From contig NZ_CAJYVE010000001.1 of assembly GCF_913777995.1 (NCBI RefSeq), positions 1 through 53,056 on the forward strand: a stretch of DNA of 53,056 nt. The letters run 5' to 3'. Source of the DNA: an uncultured Pseudomonas sp. Its GTDB lineage: Bacteria > Pseudomonadota > Gammaproteobacteria > Pseudomonadales > Pseudomonadaceae. A program made the translations under genes and the position numbers. Positions 33,622 to 44,763 of the stretch are shown in pieces (the first letter of the stretch is position 1; each line of letters opens with the position of its first letter). The notes beneath the pieces are model-generated. The model saw only the letters and a list, made by a program, of their open reading frames with translations. It had not been told where the DNA came from and did not search any database.

Positions 33622-35043
33622 ATGCGCATGCGCGCGCCGCTGGCGGTGCTTGGTTTGCTGTTGATGGCCATGGCTGTCGATGTGTGGGCGGCGACGACCC
33701 AGGTGCGCAGCGTCCGCCTCTGGCGCGCGCCTGACAACACGCGCCTGGTGTTCGACCTGAGCGGTCCGGTTCAGCACAGTGTGTTCACCCTGACTTCGCC
33801 CGATCGCCTGGTCATCGACATCAATGGCGCGACCCTGGCCGGCCCGTTGAATGTCGCCACGGCCAACACGCCGATCACCAGCGTTCGTTCGGCGCAGCGC
33901 ACGCCCACCGATCTGCGCGTGGTGGTCGACCTGAAGAAGGCCGTCACCCCCAAGAGCTTTACCCTGGCGCCCAACCAGCAGTACGGCAACCGCCTGGTGG
34001 TCGACCTGTTCGATAACCCGGCCGATGCCAACCCGCCGCCCAGCCTGCCGGAAACCTCGGTGGCCACGGCGCCGTCGGTGCCGATCAGCCCGTCCAAGCC
34101 CGACGTGAAGCTCACGCCCGTGCCGAGCGGCAAGCGTGACATCGTGGTCGTGGTCGATGCCGGGCACGGTGGCGAGGACCCTGGCGCCTCGGGCGGGCGT
34201 GGGCAGCAGGAGAAGAACGTAGTGCTGTCCATCGCCAAGGAGCTGCAGCGGCAGATCAACGCCGAACGCGGCTACCGGGCCGAGCTGACCCGTACCGGCG
34301 ACTACTTCATCCCGCTGCGCAAGCGCACCGAGATCGCCCGCGCCAAGGGCGCCGACCTGTTCGTGTCCATCCACGCCGACGCCGCGCCGTCTACCGCCGC
34401 CTTCGGGGCTTCGGTGTTCGCGCTCTCCGACCGTGGCGCGACCTCCGAGACCGCACGCTGGCTGGCCGACAGCGAGAACCGTTCCGACCTGATCGGTGGT
34501 GCCGGGGCGGTGAGCCTCGACGACAAGGATCGCATGCTGGCCGGCGTACTGCTCGACCTGTCGATGACCGCGTCGCTGTCGTCGAGCCTGAACGTCGGGC
34601 AGAAGGTGCTGAGCAACATCGGCCGTGTCACCCCGCTGCACAAGTCGCGGGTCGAGCAGGCCGGCTTCATGGTGCTGAAGTCGCCGGACATCCCTTCGAT
34701 CCTGGTCGAGACGGGGTTCATCTCCAATGCCAACGAAGCCAACAAACTGACCACCAGCTCGCACCAACAGGCGCTGGCGCGCTCCATCACGGCCGGGGTC
34801 AAGCAGTTCTTCCAGCAGAACCCGCCGCAGGGCACCTACATCGCCTGGCTGCGTGACAACGGCAAGCTGGCCCAGGGCCCACGCACGCACACGGTACGCT
34901 CCGGCGAAACCCTGGCGATGCTCGCGGCCCGTTACGACATGAGCGTGGCGACGCTGCGCAGCGCGAACGCGCTGAAGTCCGATGAACTGCGTGTCGGCCA
35001 GGACCTGCGTATCCCCAGTGCCGAGGTGGCAACCCAAGAATGA
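33622..35043 (+). CDS. amiB: N-acetylmuramoyl-L-alanine amidase (AmiB type)
   Basis: AmiB splits septal peptidoglycan during daughter-cell separation. The 473-residue protein has a signal peptide (to about residue 23), an AMIN localisation domain (about 25-130), and a zinc-dependent Amidase_3 catalytic domain ([15 protein letters not shown] near 176, SIHADAA near 247, VETGFISN near 364). A C-terminal LysM ([19 protein letters not shown] near 425) follows. Four in-frame ATGs (33610, 33616, 33622, 33628) compete; I favour 33622 because GGGGA lies about six bases upstream. The stop overlaps the mutL start (ATGA). Confidence 0.94.
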   Translation: MRMRAPLAVLGLLLMAMAVDVWAATTQVRSVRLWRAPDNTRLVFDLSGPVQHSVFTLTSPDRLVIDINGATLAGPLNVATANTPITSVRSAQRTPTDLRVVVDLKKAVTPKSFTLAPNQQYGNRLVVDLFDNPADANPPPSLPETSVATAPSVPISPSKPDVKLTPVPSGKRDIVVVVDAGHGGEDPGASGGRGQQEKNVVLSIAKELQRQINAERGYRAELTRTGDYFIPLRKRTEIARAKGADLFVSIHADAAPSTAAFGASVFALSDRGATSETARWLADSENRSDLIGGAGAVSLDDKDRMLAGVLLDLSMTASLSSSLNVGQKVLSNIGRVTPLHKSRVEQAGFMVLKSPDIPSILVETGFISNANEANKLTTSSHQQALARSITAGVKQFFQQNPPQGTYIAWLRDNGKLAQGPRTHTVRSGETLAMLAARYDMSVATLRSANALKSDELRVGQDLRIPSAEVATQE

Positions 35044-37004
35044 CTGACCTGCTAGCCGACGACGTAACTGCCGGGGCAGCCGGCGACGCCCCGGCCGCTT
35101 CACGTATCCACCTGCTGAGTCCGCGCCTGGCCAACCAGATCGCCGCCGGCGAAGTGGTCGAGCGCCCGGCCTCGGTGGCCAAGGAGCTGCTGGAAAACAG
35201 CCTGGACTCCGGAGCCCGGCGCATCGACGTGGAAGTCGAGCAGGGCGGCGTCAAGCTGCTCAAGGTGCGTGACGATGGCCGCGGCATCGCTGCCGACGAC
35301 CTGCCGCTGGCCCTGGCCCGCCACGCGACCAGCAAGATCCGTGAACTCGAAGACCTGGAAAGCGTGATGAGCCTGGGGTTTCGCGGCGAGGCCCTGGCGT
35401 CGATCAGCTCGGTGTCACGCCTGACCCTGACCTCGCGTACCCGTGATGCCGATCAGGCCTGGCAGGTCGAGACCGAGGGGCGTGACATGAACTCGCGCGT
35501 GCAGCCGTCGGCACATCCGGTGGGCACTACCGTCGAAGTCCGTGACCTGTTCTTCAATACCCCGGCGCGGCGCAAGTTCCTCAAGGCCGAGAAGACCGAA
35601 TTCGATCACCTGCACGAAGTCATCAAGCGCATGGCTCTGGCGCGTTTCGACGTGGCCTTTCACCTGCGTCACAATGGCAAGAGCGTGCTGAGCCTGCATG
35701 AAGCCCGGGATGACACCGCCAAGGCGCGCCGGGTCGGCGCGATCTGTGGGCCGGGCTTCCTGGAGCAGGCGCTGCCCATCGATATCGAGCGCAACGGCCT
35801 GCGGCTGTGGGGCTGGGTCGGTTTGCCGACGTTCTCGCGCAGCCAGGCCGACCTGCAGTACTTCTTCGTCAATGGCCGTGCGGTACGCGACAAACTGGTG
35901 GCCCACGCGGTGCGCCAGGCCTACCGCGACGTGCTGTTCAACGGTCGCCACCCGACCTTCGTGCTGTTCCTTGAAGTCGACCCGGCCGCGGTGGACGTCA
36001 ACGTGCACCCGACCAAGCACGAAGTGCGCTTCCGTGACGGCCGCATGGTCCACGACTTCCTCTATGGCACTCTGCATCGGTCACTGGGCGACGTACGCCC
36101 GCAGGACCAGTTGCCGGAAGCCGACATGCAGCCACCGGCGCCGCGGCCCAGCGGGATCGCCGCTGGCGAGTTCGGCCCGCAGGGCGAGATGAGCCTGGCC
36201 GCTCATGTGCTGGAGCGCCCGCAAGGCCCTGGCTATATCGCCCCAACGGGCACGGCTTCTTCCGGCGGTGCAGGCGGCTACTCCTACGGTTTCACGCCGC
36301 GCCCAGCGTCCGGCCTGCCCACCGCCGAGACCCAGAGTGTCTACCGCGACTTCTATGCGCCGTTGCCAGGCGCCACAGCGTCGACCCAGCCAGCGGCGCT
36401 GCCGGAGTCGAGCAACGACATTCCACCGCTCGGCTATGCCCTGGCACAGCTCAAGGGTATCTACATCCTCGCCGAAAACGCCCATGGCCTGGTGCTGGTC
36501 GACATGCATGCCGCCCATGAGCGGATCATGTACGAGCGGCTCAAGGTGGCCATGGCCCATGAGGGGCTGAGCGGCCAGCCGCTGCTGGTGCCCGAGTCGC
36601 TGGCGGTGAGCCAGCGTGAGGCGGACTGCGCCGAGGAGCACTTCGAGACGTTCCGCCAGCTGGGCTTCGAGCTGCAGCGCCTGGGCCCCGAGACCCTGGC
36701 GATCCGGCAGATCCCGGCGCTGCTCAAGCAGGCCGAGGCCAATCGCCTGGTCAGTGATGTGCTCGGTGACCTGATGGAGTTCGGCACCAGCGACCGGGTG
36801 CAGGCGCACATGAACGAGCTGCTCGGCACCATGGCCTGCCACGGCGCGGTGCGTGCCAACCGCCGCCTGGCGATCCCGGAAATGAACGCCCTGCTGCGCG
36901 ACATGGAAAACACCGAGCGCAGCGGTCAATGCAACCATGGCCGGCCTACCTGGACCCAGATGGGCCTGGATGACCTGGACAAACTCTTTCTGCGCGGTCG
37001 CTGA
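35040..37004 (+). CDS. mutL: DNA mismatch repair protein MutL
   Basis: MutL couples MutS mismatch recognition to strand removal. The 654-residue protein has the GHKL ATPase motifs [11 protein letters not shown] near 50, [10 protein letters not shown] near 78 and [13 protein letters not shown] near 117. A disordered linker covers about residues 350-465. The C-terminal dimerisation domain contains [12 protein letters not shown] near 488, matching the DxHAxxExxxYE endonuclease motif expected in bacteria without MutH. The first 20 residues are an unusual Ala/Gly-rich extension. The gene is joined to amiB by an ATGA overlap, and miaA begins immediately after its stop. Confidence 0.96.
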   Translation: MTDLLADDVTAGAAGDAPAASRIHLLSPRLANQIAAGEVVERPASVAKELLENSLDSGARRIDVEVEQGGVKLLKVRDDGRGIAADDLPLALARHATSKIRELEDLESVMSLGFRGEALASISSVSRLTLTSRTRDADQAWQVETEGRDMNSRVQPSAHPVGTTVEVRDLFFNTPARRKFLKAEKTEFDHLHEVIKRMALARFDVAFHLRHNGKSVLSLHEARDDTAKARRVGAICGPGFLEQALPIDIERNGLRLWGWVGLPTFSRSQADLQYFFVNGRAVRDKLVAHAVRQAYRDVLFNGRHPTFVLFLEVDPAAVDVNVHPTKHEVRFRDGRMVHDFLYGTLHRSLGDVRPQDQLPEADMQPPAPRPSGIAAGEFGPQGEMSLAAHVLERPQGPGYIAPTGTASSGGAGGYSYGFTPRPASGLPTAETQSVYRDFYAPLPGATASTQPAALPESSNDIPPLGYALAQLKGIYILAENAHGLVLVDMHAAHERIMYERLKVAMAHEGLSGQPLLVPESLAVSQREADCAEEHFETFRQLGFELQRLGPETLAIRQIPALLKQAEANRLVSDVLGDLMEFGTSDRVQAHMNELLGTMACHGAVRANRRLAIPEMNALLRDMENTERSGQCNHGRPTWTQMGLDDLDKLFLRGR

Positions 37005-37976
37005 ATGAACGCCTTACCTCCTGCCATCTTCCTGATGGGGCCGACCGCCGCCGGCAAGACCGACCTGGCCATCGAACTGACCCGCGTGCTGCCCTGCGAA
37101 CTCATCAGCGTCGACTCGGCGCTGGTCTATCGTGGCATGGACATCGGCACCGCCAAGCCTTCGCGCGAGCAACTGGCCCAGTTTCCGCACCGCCTGATCG
37201 ACATTCTCGACCCGGCGCAGAGCTATTCGGCCGCCGATTTCCGTCGCGATGCACTGCAGGCGATGGCCGAGATCAGCGCGCGCGGCAACATTCCTTTGCT
37301 GGTCGGCGGCACTATGTTGTATTTCAAGGCTCTATTGGATGGACTGGCCGACATGCCGTCTGCCGATGCCCAGGTCCGCGCCCGTCTCGAAGCTCAGGCC
37401 CGGACCCACGGCTGGCAGGCATTGCATGACCGGCTGGCCGAGGTGGACCCGGTGTCGGCGGCACGCATTCATCCCAATGACCCACAGCGGCTGGTTCGTG
37501 CGCTGGAAGTGTTCGAAGTCAGTGGAATGAGCATGACTGCACACCGGGAGCAACAAATTGCGCGAAGTGCCGAAGGATCAGCGTCGGGACAGGGGCAATT
37601 GCCCTATACTGTCGCCAATCTTGCGATAGCACCGGCTGATCGCAAGGTACTGCATGACCGCATTGCATTACGTTTTGTGCAAATGCTGGAACAGGGGTTT
37701 CTGGACGAAGTACTGGCATTGCGCTCCAGGACGGATCTGCATGCGGATCTGCCCTCCATGAGAGCCGTCGGTTATCGCCAGGTCTGGGATCACCTGGATG
37801 GAAAGCTGACACTGGAAGAAATGCGGGAGAGGGGCATCATTGCCACGCGCCAACTGGCCAAACGGCAGTTCACCTGGCTGCGCAGCTGGGAGAATCTGCA
37901 TTGGCTTGACAGCCTGGCTCGCGACAATCTGCCACGCGCCTTGAAATACCTGGGATCGGTCTCCATATTGAGCTGA
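37005..37976 (+). CDS. miaA: tRNA dimethylallyltransferase
   Basis: MiaA adds a dimethylallyl group to A37 of tRNAs reading UNN codons. The 323-residue protein has the P-loop [11 protein letters not shown] near 11, the [16 protein letters not shown] substrate region near 40, and [17 protein letters not shown] near 97. It also has [11 protein letters not shown] near 287. ATG at 37005 directly abuts the mutL stop. Base composition drops in the 3' half (37520-37750 has more A and T than neighbouring genes), without sign of frame damage. Confidence 0.96.
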   Translation: MNALPPAIFLMGPTAAGKTDLAIELTRVLPCELISVDSALVYRGMDIGTAKPSREQLAQFPHRLIDILDPAQSYSAADFRRDALQAMAEISARGNIPLLVGGTMLYFKALLDGLADMPSADAQVRARLEAQARTHGWQALHDRLAEVDPVSAARIHPNDPQRLVRALEVFEVSGMSMTAHREQQIARSAEGSASGQGQLPYTVANLAIAPADRKVLHDRIALRFVQMLEQGFLDEVLALRSRTDLHADLPSMRAVGYRQVWDHLDGKLTLEEMRERGIIATRQLAKRQFTWLRSWENLHWLDSLARDNLPRALKYLGSVSILS

Positions 37977-38021
37977 GCCTCTGCAATTGCCGTTCATCCT
38001 TGGGGGGTGGCGGCCTGAGCC

Positions 38022-38040
38022 AATCGAATTCGATTTTTTT
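38022..38040 (+). terminator. Palindrome plus T tract in the miaA-hfq gap
   Basis: AATCGAATTCGATT (38022-38035) is a perfect palindrome and runs into a seven-T tract (38034-38040), followed by atttattgat. It is a weak terminator or a U-rich leader element 30 bases before the hfq start. Hfq binds U-rich RNA next to stems, so autoregulation is possible but only inferred. Confidence 0.4.
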
Positions 38041-38069
38041 ATTTATTGATCCTTAAAGGAGTGCGGCAC

Positions 38070-38327
38070 ATGTCAAAAGGGCATTCGCTACAAGACCCTT
38101 ACTTGAATACCTTGCGCAAGGAGAAGGTCGGCGTTTCGATCTACCTGGTCAACGGTATCAAGCTGCAAGGCACGATCGAGTCCTTCGATCAGTTCGTCAT
38201 CCTGCTGAAGAACACTGTCAGCCAGATGGTCTACAAACACGCTATTTCCACCGTCGTTCCGGTTCGCCCGATTCGCCTGCCAAGCGCTACCGATGACTCG
38301 GGTGACGCTGACTCCGGTAACGCCTGA
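38070..38327 (+). CDS. hfq: RNA-binding protein Hfq
   Basis: Hfq is the hexameric RNA chaperone; in Pseudomonas it also acts with Crc in catabolite repression. The 85-residue protein has Sm1 ([20 protein letters not shown], residues about 22-41) and Sm2 ([10 protein letters not shown] near 55-64), with the distal-face and proximal-face residues in place. The C-terminal tail is short (about 15 residues, rich in Asp and Ser), typical of Pseudomonas. ATG at 38070 follows AAAGGAG at 38055-38061 by eight bases. hflX begins 12 bases after the stop. Confidence 0.98.
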   Translation: MSKGHSLQDPYLNTLRKEKVGVSIYLVNGIKLQGTIESFDQFVILLKNTVSQMVYKHAISTVVPVRPIRLPSATDDSGDADSGNA

Positions 38328-38339
38328 TAGGAGCCTGCC

Positions 38340-39641
38340 TTGTTCTTTGAGCGCCACAGTGGTGGTGAGCGGGCGTTGCTTGTTCATCTGGAAGGTCAAG
38401 ACCCTGAGGCGCGCGAAGATCCGCAGGAGTTTCAGGAGCTGGCCCTGTCGGCAGGTGCCGACACGGTCGCGCTGGTCAACATCTCGCGTCATCGGCCTTC
38501 TGCCAAGTTCCTGATCGGCAGCGGCAAGGTCGAAGAGCTTCGTGATCAGATCAAGACCGAAGAGGTCGATCTGGTCATTTTCAATCACACCCTCACGCCC
38601 AGCCAGGAACGTAACCTCGAACGTGTCTTCGAGTGCCGCGTGCTCGATCGCACCGGGCTGATCCTGGACATCTTCGCCCAGCGCGCACGAACCCATGAAG
38701 GCAAGCTGCAGGTCGAACTGGCCCAGCTCGAGCACATGAGCACCCGCCTGGTACGCGGCTGGACCCACCTTGAGCGTCAGAAGGGCGGTATCGGCCTGCG
38801 CGGCCCTGGCGAAACCCAGCTGGAAACCGACCGGCGTCTGTTGCGGATCCGTCTGCGGCAGATCAAGGCGCGCCTGGAGAAGGTGCGCAGCCAGCGCGAC
38901 CAGGCGCGGCGCGGGCGCAAGCGGGCCGACATTCCTTCGGTTTCGCTGGTGGGCTACACCAACGCTGGCAAATCCACGCTGTTCAATGCGGTGACCGATT
39001 CCGAGGTCTATGCGGCGGACCAGCTGTTCGCCACGCTCGACCCGACCCTGCGGCGCTTGCAGCTCGACGACCTGGGGCCGATCGTGCTGGCCGATACGGT
39101 GGGTTTCATTCGCCATCTGCCGCACAAGCTGGTCGAGGCTTTCCGCGCCACGCTGGAGGAGTCGAGCAACTCCGATCTGCTGCTGCACGTGATCGACTCT
39201 CACGAGCCGGAGCGTGACGCCCAGATCGAGCAGGTGATGGAGGTGCTGGGCGAGATCGGTGCCGAGGGCTTGCCGATACTCGAGGTGTATAACAAACTCG
39301 ATCTGCTCGAAGGGGTGGAGCCGCACATTCAGCGCACGCCCGACGGCAAGCCGGAGCGGGTCTGGGTGTCGGCCCGCGACGGGCGTGGCCTCGAGCTGCT
39401 CAAGCAGGCCGTGGCCGAACTGCTGGGCGAGGATCTGTTCGTCGCCACCCTGCGCCTGCCGCAGCGTCTGGCCCGGCTGCGGGCACGCTTTTTCGAGGTG
39501 GGTGCGGTACAGACCGAAACGCATGATGAAGAGGGTGCCAGCCTGCTGGCTGTTCGTTTGCCACGTGTCGAACTCAATCGTATGGTGAGTCGCGAGGGAT
39601 TGCAGCCGCTGGAGTTCATTGAGCAACACACTTTGCAATAA
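38340..39641 (+). CDS. hflX: Ribosome-splitting GTPase HflX
   Basis: HflX splits stalled or heat-damaged ribosomes. The 433-residue protein has the N-terminal HflX domain, the Gly-rich GGIGLRGPGETQLETDRR near 150-167, and a GTPase domain with G1 GYTNAGKST near 204, G3 DTVGFI near 253 and G4 NKLD near 317. The start is TTG at 38340, eight bases after AGGAG (38328-38332). It lies between hfq and hflK, the canonical order. Confidence 0.95.
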   Translation: MFFERHSGGERALLVHLEGQDPEAREDPQEFQELALSAGADTVALVNISRHRPSAKFLIGSGKVEELRDQIKTEEVDLVIFNHTLTPSQERNLERVFECRVLDRTGLILDIFAQRARTHEGKLQVELAQLEHMSTRLVRGWTHLERQKGGIGLRGPGETQLETDRRLLRIRLRQIKARLEKVRSQRDQARRGRKRADIPSVSLVGYTNAGKSTLFNAVTDSEVYAADQLFATLDPTLRRLQLDDLGPIVLADTVGFIRHLPHKLVEAFRATLEESSNSDLLLHVIDSHEPERDAQIEQVMEVLGEIGAEGLPILEVYNKLDLLEGVEPHIQRTPDGKPERVWVSARDGRGLELLKQAVAELLGEDLFVATLRLPQRLARLRARFFEVGAVQTETHDEEGASLLAVRLPRVELNRMVSREGLQPLEFIEQHTLQ

Positions 39642-39647
39642 AAAGCG

Positions 39648-39677
39648 CGGGAAAGCGACTGCACGGCTTTCCCGTGC
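39648..39677 (+). terminator. Hairpin between hflX and hflK
   Basis: CGGGAAAGC (39648-39656) pairs with GCTTTCCCG (39666-39674). An alternative stem, GCACGG/CCGTGC, uses 39661-39677. No T run follows, so I read it as an attenuation or RNA-processing structure inside the operon rather than a full terminator. Confidence 0.45.
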
Positions 39678-39738
39678 ATTCTGTAGCATGGGGCGGCGCG
39701 CCGAGGGCGCGTCTTTGCTTTATCAGATGGAGAGCGCT

Positions 39739-40923
39739 ATGGCTTGGAATGAGCCGGGTGGCAACTCGAACAATCAGGATCCCTGGGGTGGCAACGGCAA
39801 ACGTCGTGGTGGCGACCGCAAGGGGCCACCGGATCTCGACGAAGCCTTCCGCAAGCTGCAGGAAAGCCTGAACGGGCTGTTCGGCGGCGGTAAGAAACGC
39901 AGTGGTGACGGCAATGGTCAGGGCGGCTCGGGCAAGAGCGGCGGCTTTGGTCTGCTGGGCATCGGTCTGTTCGTGGTCCTGGCCTTCTGGCTGTACAACG
40001 CCATCTATGTGGTCGACGAGCAGGAGCAGGCGGTAGTCCTGCGTTTCGGCAAGTACTACGAGACCGTAGGTCCCGGCCTGAACATCTATTTCCCGCCGTT
40101 CGACCGCAAGTACATGGAGAACGTCACTCGCGAGCGTGCCTACAGCAAGCAGGGCCAGATGCTCACCGAGGACGAGAACATCGTCGAAGTGCCGCTGACC
40201 GTGCAGTACCGAATCTCCAACCTGCAGGACTTCGTGCTCAACGTCGACCAGCCTGAGGTGAGCTTGCAGCACGCCACCGAAAGCGCGCTGCGCCATGTCG
40301 TGGGTTCCACGGCCATGGACCAGGTGTTGACCGAGGGCCGCGAACTGATGGCCAGCGAGATCAAGGAACGCCTGCAGCGCTTCCTCGATACCTACCGCAC
40401 CGGCATCACCGTCACCCAGGTGAACGTGCAGAGCGCTGCCGCACCCCGTGAAGTCCAAGAGGCCTTCGATGACGTGATCCGTGCCCGTGAAGACGAGCAG
40501 CGGGCCCGTAACCAGGCCGAAGGCTATGCCAATGGCGTGATCCCCGAGGCGCGCGGCCAGGCCCAGCGCATCATCGAAAACGCCAACGGCTACCGTGACG
40601 AAGTCATCTCCCGTGCCAAGGGTGAGGCTGACCGTTTCACCAAGCTGGTGGCCGAGTACCGCAAGGCACCGGAAGTCACCCGCGAGCGTCTGTACCTGGA
40701 AACCATGCAGGAAGTCTTCAGCAATACCAGCAAGGTGCTGGTGACCGGCGACAAGGGGCAGAACAACCTGCTCTATCTGCCGCTGGACAAGATGATCGAG
40801 AACAGCCGCGGCAACAGCCCTGCGGCCACCTCGAGCAGCAATGCATCGTCGGTGACCACGGATGCCAATGCGCGTCCGGTCGAGACCCAGCAGCGTGAGA
40901 CGCGTACCAGGGAGAGCCGCTGA
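39739..40923 (+). CDS. hflK: FtsH protease modulator HflK
   Basis: HflK forms with HflC the inner-membrane SPFH cage around the FtsH protease. The 394-residue protein has a Gly/Asn-rich cytoplasmic N-terminus (about residues 1-75, with an MAWNEPGG start), one membrane helix (FGLLGIGLFVVLAFWLYNAIY, about 70-92), then the SPFH/band-7 domain (VVLRFGKYYETVGPGLN near 103) and a long coiled region. The frame is open to 39619, but ATG at 39739 gives the standard N-terminus. The stop overlaps hflC by one base (TGATG). Confidence 0.95.
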   Translation: MAWNEPGGNSNNQDPWGGNGKRRGGDRKGPPDLDEAFRKLQESLNGLFGGGKKRSGDGNGQGGSGKSGGFGLLGIGLFVVLAFWLYNAIYVVDEQEQAVVLRFGKYYETVGPGLNIYFPPFDRKYMENVTRERAYSKQGQMLTEDENIVEVPLTVQYRISNLQDFVLNVDQPEVSLQHATESALRHVVGSTAMDQVLTEGRELMASEIKERLQRFLDTYRTGITVTQVNVQSAAAPREVQEAFDDVIRAREDEQRARNQAEGYANGVIPEARGQAQRIIENANGYRDEVISRAKGEADRFTKLVAEYRKAPEVTRERLYLETMQEVFSNTSKVLVTGDKGQNNLLYLPLDKMIENSRGNSPAATSSSNASSVTTDANARPVETQQRETRTRESR

Positions 40924-41792
40924 TGAGCAATAAATCACTGTTCGCGCTCATCGTGGGCGTGGTTCTGGCGGTCATCGCCTGGAACAGCTTCTATATCGTG
41001 TCGCAGACCGAGCGTGCGGTGCTGCTGCAGTTCGGTCGTGTCGTCGAAGCCGACGTGCAGCCCGGCCTGCATGTGAAGGTTCCCTACGTGAACCAGGTGC
41101 GCAAATTCGACGCTCGCCTGCTGACCCTTGACGCGCCGACCCAGCGGTTCCTGACCCTGGAGAAGAAGGCGGTGATGGTCGACGCCTACGCCAAGTGGCG
41201 GGTCAAGGATGCCGAGCGCTTCTACACGGCGACCTCGGGCCTCAAGCAGATCGCCGACGAGCGCTTGTCGCGTCGTCTGGAGTCCGGTCTGCGTGACCAG
41301 TTCGGCAAGCGCACCCTGCACGAGGTCGTGTCGGGCGAGCGTGATGCGCTGATGGCTGACATCACCGCTTCGCTCAATCGCATGGCCGAGCGCGAGCTGG
41401 GTATCGAAGTGATCGACGTCCGGGTCAAGGCCATCGACCTGCCCAAGGAAGTCAACCGCAGCGTATTCGAGCGCATGAGCACCGAGCGTGAGCGTGAAGC
41501 CCGCGAGCACCGTGCCAAAGGTAACGAGCTGGCCGAAGGTATCCGTGCCGATGCCGACCGTCAGCGCCGCGTACTGCTGGCCGAGGCCTATCGCGAGTCC
41601 GAAGAGACCCGCGGTGATGGCGATGCCCAGGCGGCCGCCATCTACGCCAAGGCTTACGGCCAGGACCAGGAGTTCTACGCGTTCTACCGTAGCCTGCTGG
41701 CCTACCGCGAGAGCTTCGCGAACAAGAGCGACGTGATGGTGCTGGATCCGAAGAGCGAGTTCTTCCGCTACCTCGAGAAGCCCAAGCCCTGA
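40923..41792 (+). CDS. hflC: FtsH protease modulator HflC
   Basis: HflC is the partner of HflK. The 289-residue protein has an N-terminal membrane helix (LFALIVGVVLAVIAWNSFYIV) and an SPFH domain starting at ERAVLLQFGRVVEADVQPGL near 30. The helical region REREAREHRAKGNELAEGIR lies near 188. Length is slightly shorter than E. coli HflC (334). The one-base overlap with hflK indicates coupled synthesis of the two subunits. No DUF2065 gene follows, although I recall one there in P. aeruginosa. Confidence 0.95.
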   Translation: MSNKSLFALIVGVVLAVIAWNSFYIVSQTERAVLLQFGRVVEADVQPGLHVKVPYVNQVRKFDARLLTLDAPTQRFLTLEKKAVMVDAYAKWRVKDAERFYTATSGLKQIADERLSRRLESGLRDQFGKRTLHEVVSGERDALMADITASLNRMAERELGIEVIDVRVKAIDLPKEVNRSVFERMSTEREREAREHRAKGNELAEGIRADADRQRRVLLAEAYRESEETRGDGDAQAAAIYAKAYGQDQEFYAFYRSLLAYRESFANKSDVMVLDPKSEFFRYLEKPKP

Positions 41793-41864
41793 TGCGCACA
41801 CCCCATTGGGCGGCAAAACCGTCTGATGGGGTGAACCTGCGGTAAAACGTGTGTATCATGCGGC

Positions 41865-41888
41865 AGCCGGGAAATTCCCGGCTTTTTT
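41865..41888 (+). terminator. Intrinsic terminator between hflC and hisZ
   Basis: AGCCGGG (41865-41871) pairs with CCCGGCT (41877-41883) around AAATT, with a T6 run at 41883-41888. It lies 72 bases after the hflC stop and leaves a 175-base leader before hisZ, so it separates hisZ-purA from the upstream operon or attenuates read-through. Confidence 0.82.
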
Positions 41889-42063
41889 GCGTCTGCACGA
41901 TTGATTGGCCGCAGCCCTTGGGCGGGCGGCAGAATTTTTCGAGGAGAGCGGGGCCCGAAACCTGTTTTCGGTTGTTTGTCGTGCCCGTCGTACGGCGTTT
42001 CGCTCTCTGCTTCACTCAAGGCTTGCCCCAGGGCTGGCCGCCCGGAATAAGGGGAATGGCTTA

Positions 42064-43251
42064 ATGGCAACGGTTGATCGCTGGCTGCTACCGGATGGCA
42101 TCGAAGAGGTGCTGCCACCGGATGCGGCACGCATTGAAGTCGCACGACGTCAGGTGCTGGATCTGTTCCAGAGCTGGGGCTATGAGTTCGTCGTCACTCC
42201 GCATATCGAATACCTGGAATCGCTGCTGACCGGCGCGGGCTCCGACCTGGACCTGCGCACCTTCAAGGTGGTCGATCCACAGTCCGGCCGGCAGATGGGC
42301 TTTCGTGCCGACATCACCCCGCAGGTCGCGCGTATCGACGCTCATACCCTCAAGCGCGAAGGCCCGAGCCGGCTGTGCTACGCCGGCAGCGTGCTGCATG
42401 CCAAGCCGCGCGCCCTGTCCAGTTCGCGCAGCCCGATCCAGCTGGGTGCCGAGCTGTATGGCGATGCCAGCACCAGCAGTGACGTGGAAGTGATCAGCCT
42501 GATGCTGGCCATGCTGCAGATGGCTGATGTGCCAGACGTGCACATGGACCTCGGGCATGTCGGCATCTACCGTGGACTGGCGCGCGCCGCCGGCCTGTCC
42601 GGCGAAGTCGAACAGCAGTTGTTCGATGCCATGCAGCGCAAGGCCATCGACGAAGTCGTCGAGCTGACTGCCGGCCTGCCGGCCGAGCTGGCGTCGATGC
42701 TGCGCGCGCTGGTCGATCTGTGCGGTGGTCGTGAAGTGCTGGTCGCGGCCCGCGACCGCCTGGCGGGTGCGCCGGCGGCGGTGCTGGCGGCGCTCGATGA
42801 CCTGGTGGTGGTGGCTGAGCGCCTGGAGGCGCGTTTCCCGGAGCTGCCGCTGTACTTCGACCTGGGCGAGCTGCGTGGCTACCACTACCACACTGGCGTG
42901 GTCTTCGCCGCTTTCGTGCCGGGTGTCGGCCAGTCCATCGCCCAGGGCGGTCGCTATGACGACATCGGTGCTGACTTTGGTCGGGCGCGTCCGGCGACCG
43001 GCTTCTCCACCGACCTGAAGACCCTGGTGACCCTGGGGCGGGCCGAAATCGAATTGCCGTGCGGTGGCATCTGGGTGCCCGACAGCACGGACTCAGCGCT
43101 CTGGAAGTTGATCTGCCAGCTGCGCCAAGACGGGCAACGTGTGGTCCAGGCCTTGCCTGGGCAGCAGGTAAGCGCCGCGCGTGAAGCTGGCTGCGACCGG
43201 CAATTGATCCAGCAAGGTGAGCGCTGGCAGGTAATGCCGCTGGCCTTTTGA
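42064..43251 (+). CDS. hisZ: ATP phosphoribosyltransferase regulatory subunit HisZ
   Basis: HisZ is a histidyl-tRNA-synthetase-like protein without aminoacylation activity. It allosterically controls short-form HisG in the first step of histidine synthesis. The 395-residue product shows the class II synthetase-like motifs [18 protein letters not shown] at the start, [14 protein letters not shown] near 82, and [21 protein letters not shown] near 296. The frame extends left to 41905, but that part would run through the terminator; ATG at 42064 with AAGGGG upstream fits. hisG is not in the window. Confidence 0.94.
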   Translation: MATVDRWLLPDGIEEVLPPDAARIEVARRQVLDLFQSWGYEFVVTPHIEYLESLLTGAGSDLDLRTFKVVDPQSGRQMGFRADITPQVARIDAHTLKREGPSRLCYAGSVLHAKPRALSSSRSPIQLGAELYGDASTSSDVEVISLMLAMLQMADVPDVHMDLGHVGIYRGLARAAGLSGEVEQQLFDAMQRKAIDEVVELTAGLPAELASMLRALVDLCGGREVLVAARDRLAGAPAAVLAALDDLVVVAERLEARFPELPLYFDLGELRGYHYHTGVVFAAFVPGVGQSIAQGGRYDDIGADFGRARPATGFSTDLKTLVTLGRAEIELPCGGIWVPDSTDSALWKLICQLRQDGQRVVQALPGQQVSAAREAGCDRQLIQQGERWQVMPLAF

Positions 43252-43290
43252 GTATTCCAGCCGGCCGCTGCCGGCACCAAGTTTGCGTGA

Positions 43291-44598
<1,308 letters not shown>

Positions 44599-44615
44599 TC
44601 GGCATCGCGTCATCC

Positions 44616-44644
44616 ACAAAGGGTCGCCTCGTGCGGCCCTTTGT
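44616..44644 (+). terminator. Terminator hairpin after purA
   Basis: ACAAAGGGTCGC (44616-44627) pairs with GCGGCCCTTTGT (44633-44644), 12 bp with one G-U pair. It starts 17 bases after the purA stop. Only a short T-rich stretch (cgtttc) follows. Confidence 0.78.
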
Positions 44645-44763
44645 CGTTTCTGGCGTTCGGCGGCGAACCGGTCAAGTCGCTTGCTGTCGGCACGACCTTT
44701 GCTGTAGAAACGTCAGAAAAGTTACTGGCAGTTTAATGGCGTTACCAGTGAAAGGAGTTTCCC

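Noticed and set aside
41905-42063. An N-terminal extension of HisZ
   Set aside because: The extra 53 codons begin just after the terminator, lack conserved sequence, and a good start with AAGGGG exists at 42064.
44673-44705. Sigma-28 promoter for the chemoreceptor gene
   Set aside because: TCAAGTCG fits a -35, but the -10 (GCACGACC) matches the consensus poorly, so I did not list it as a feature.
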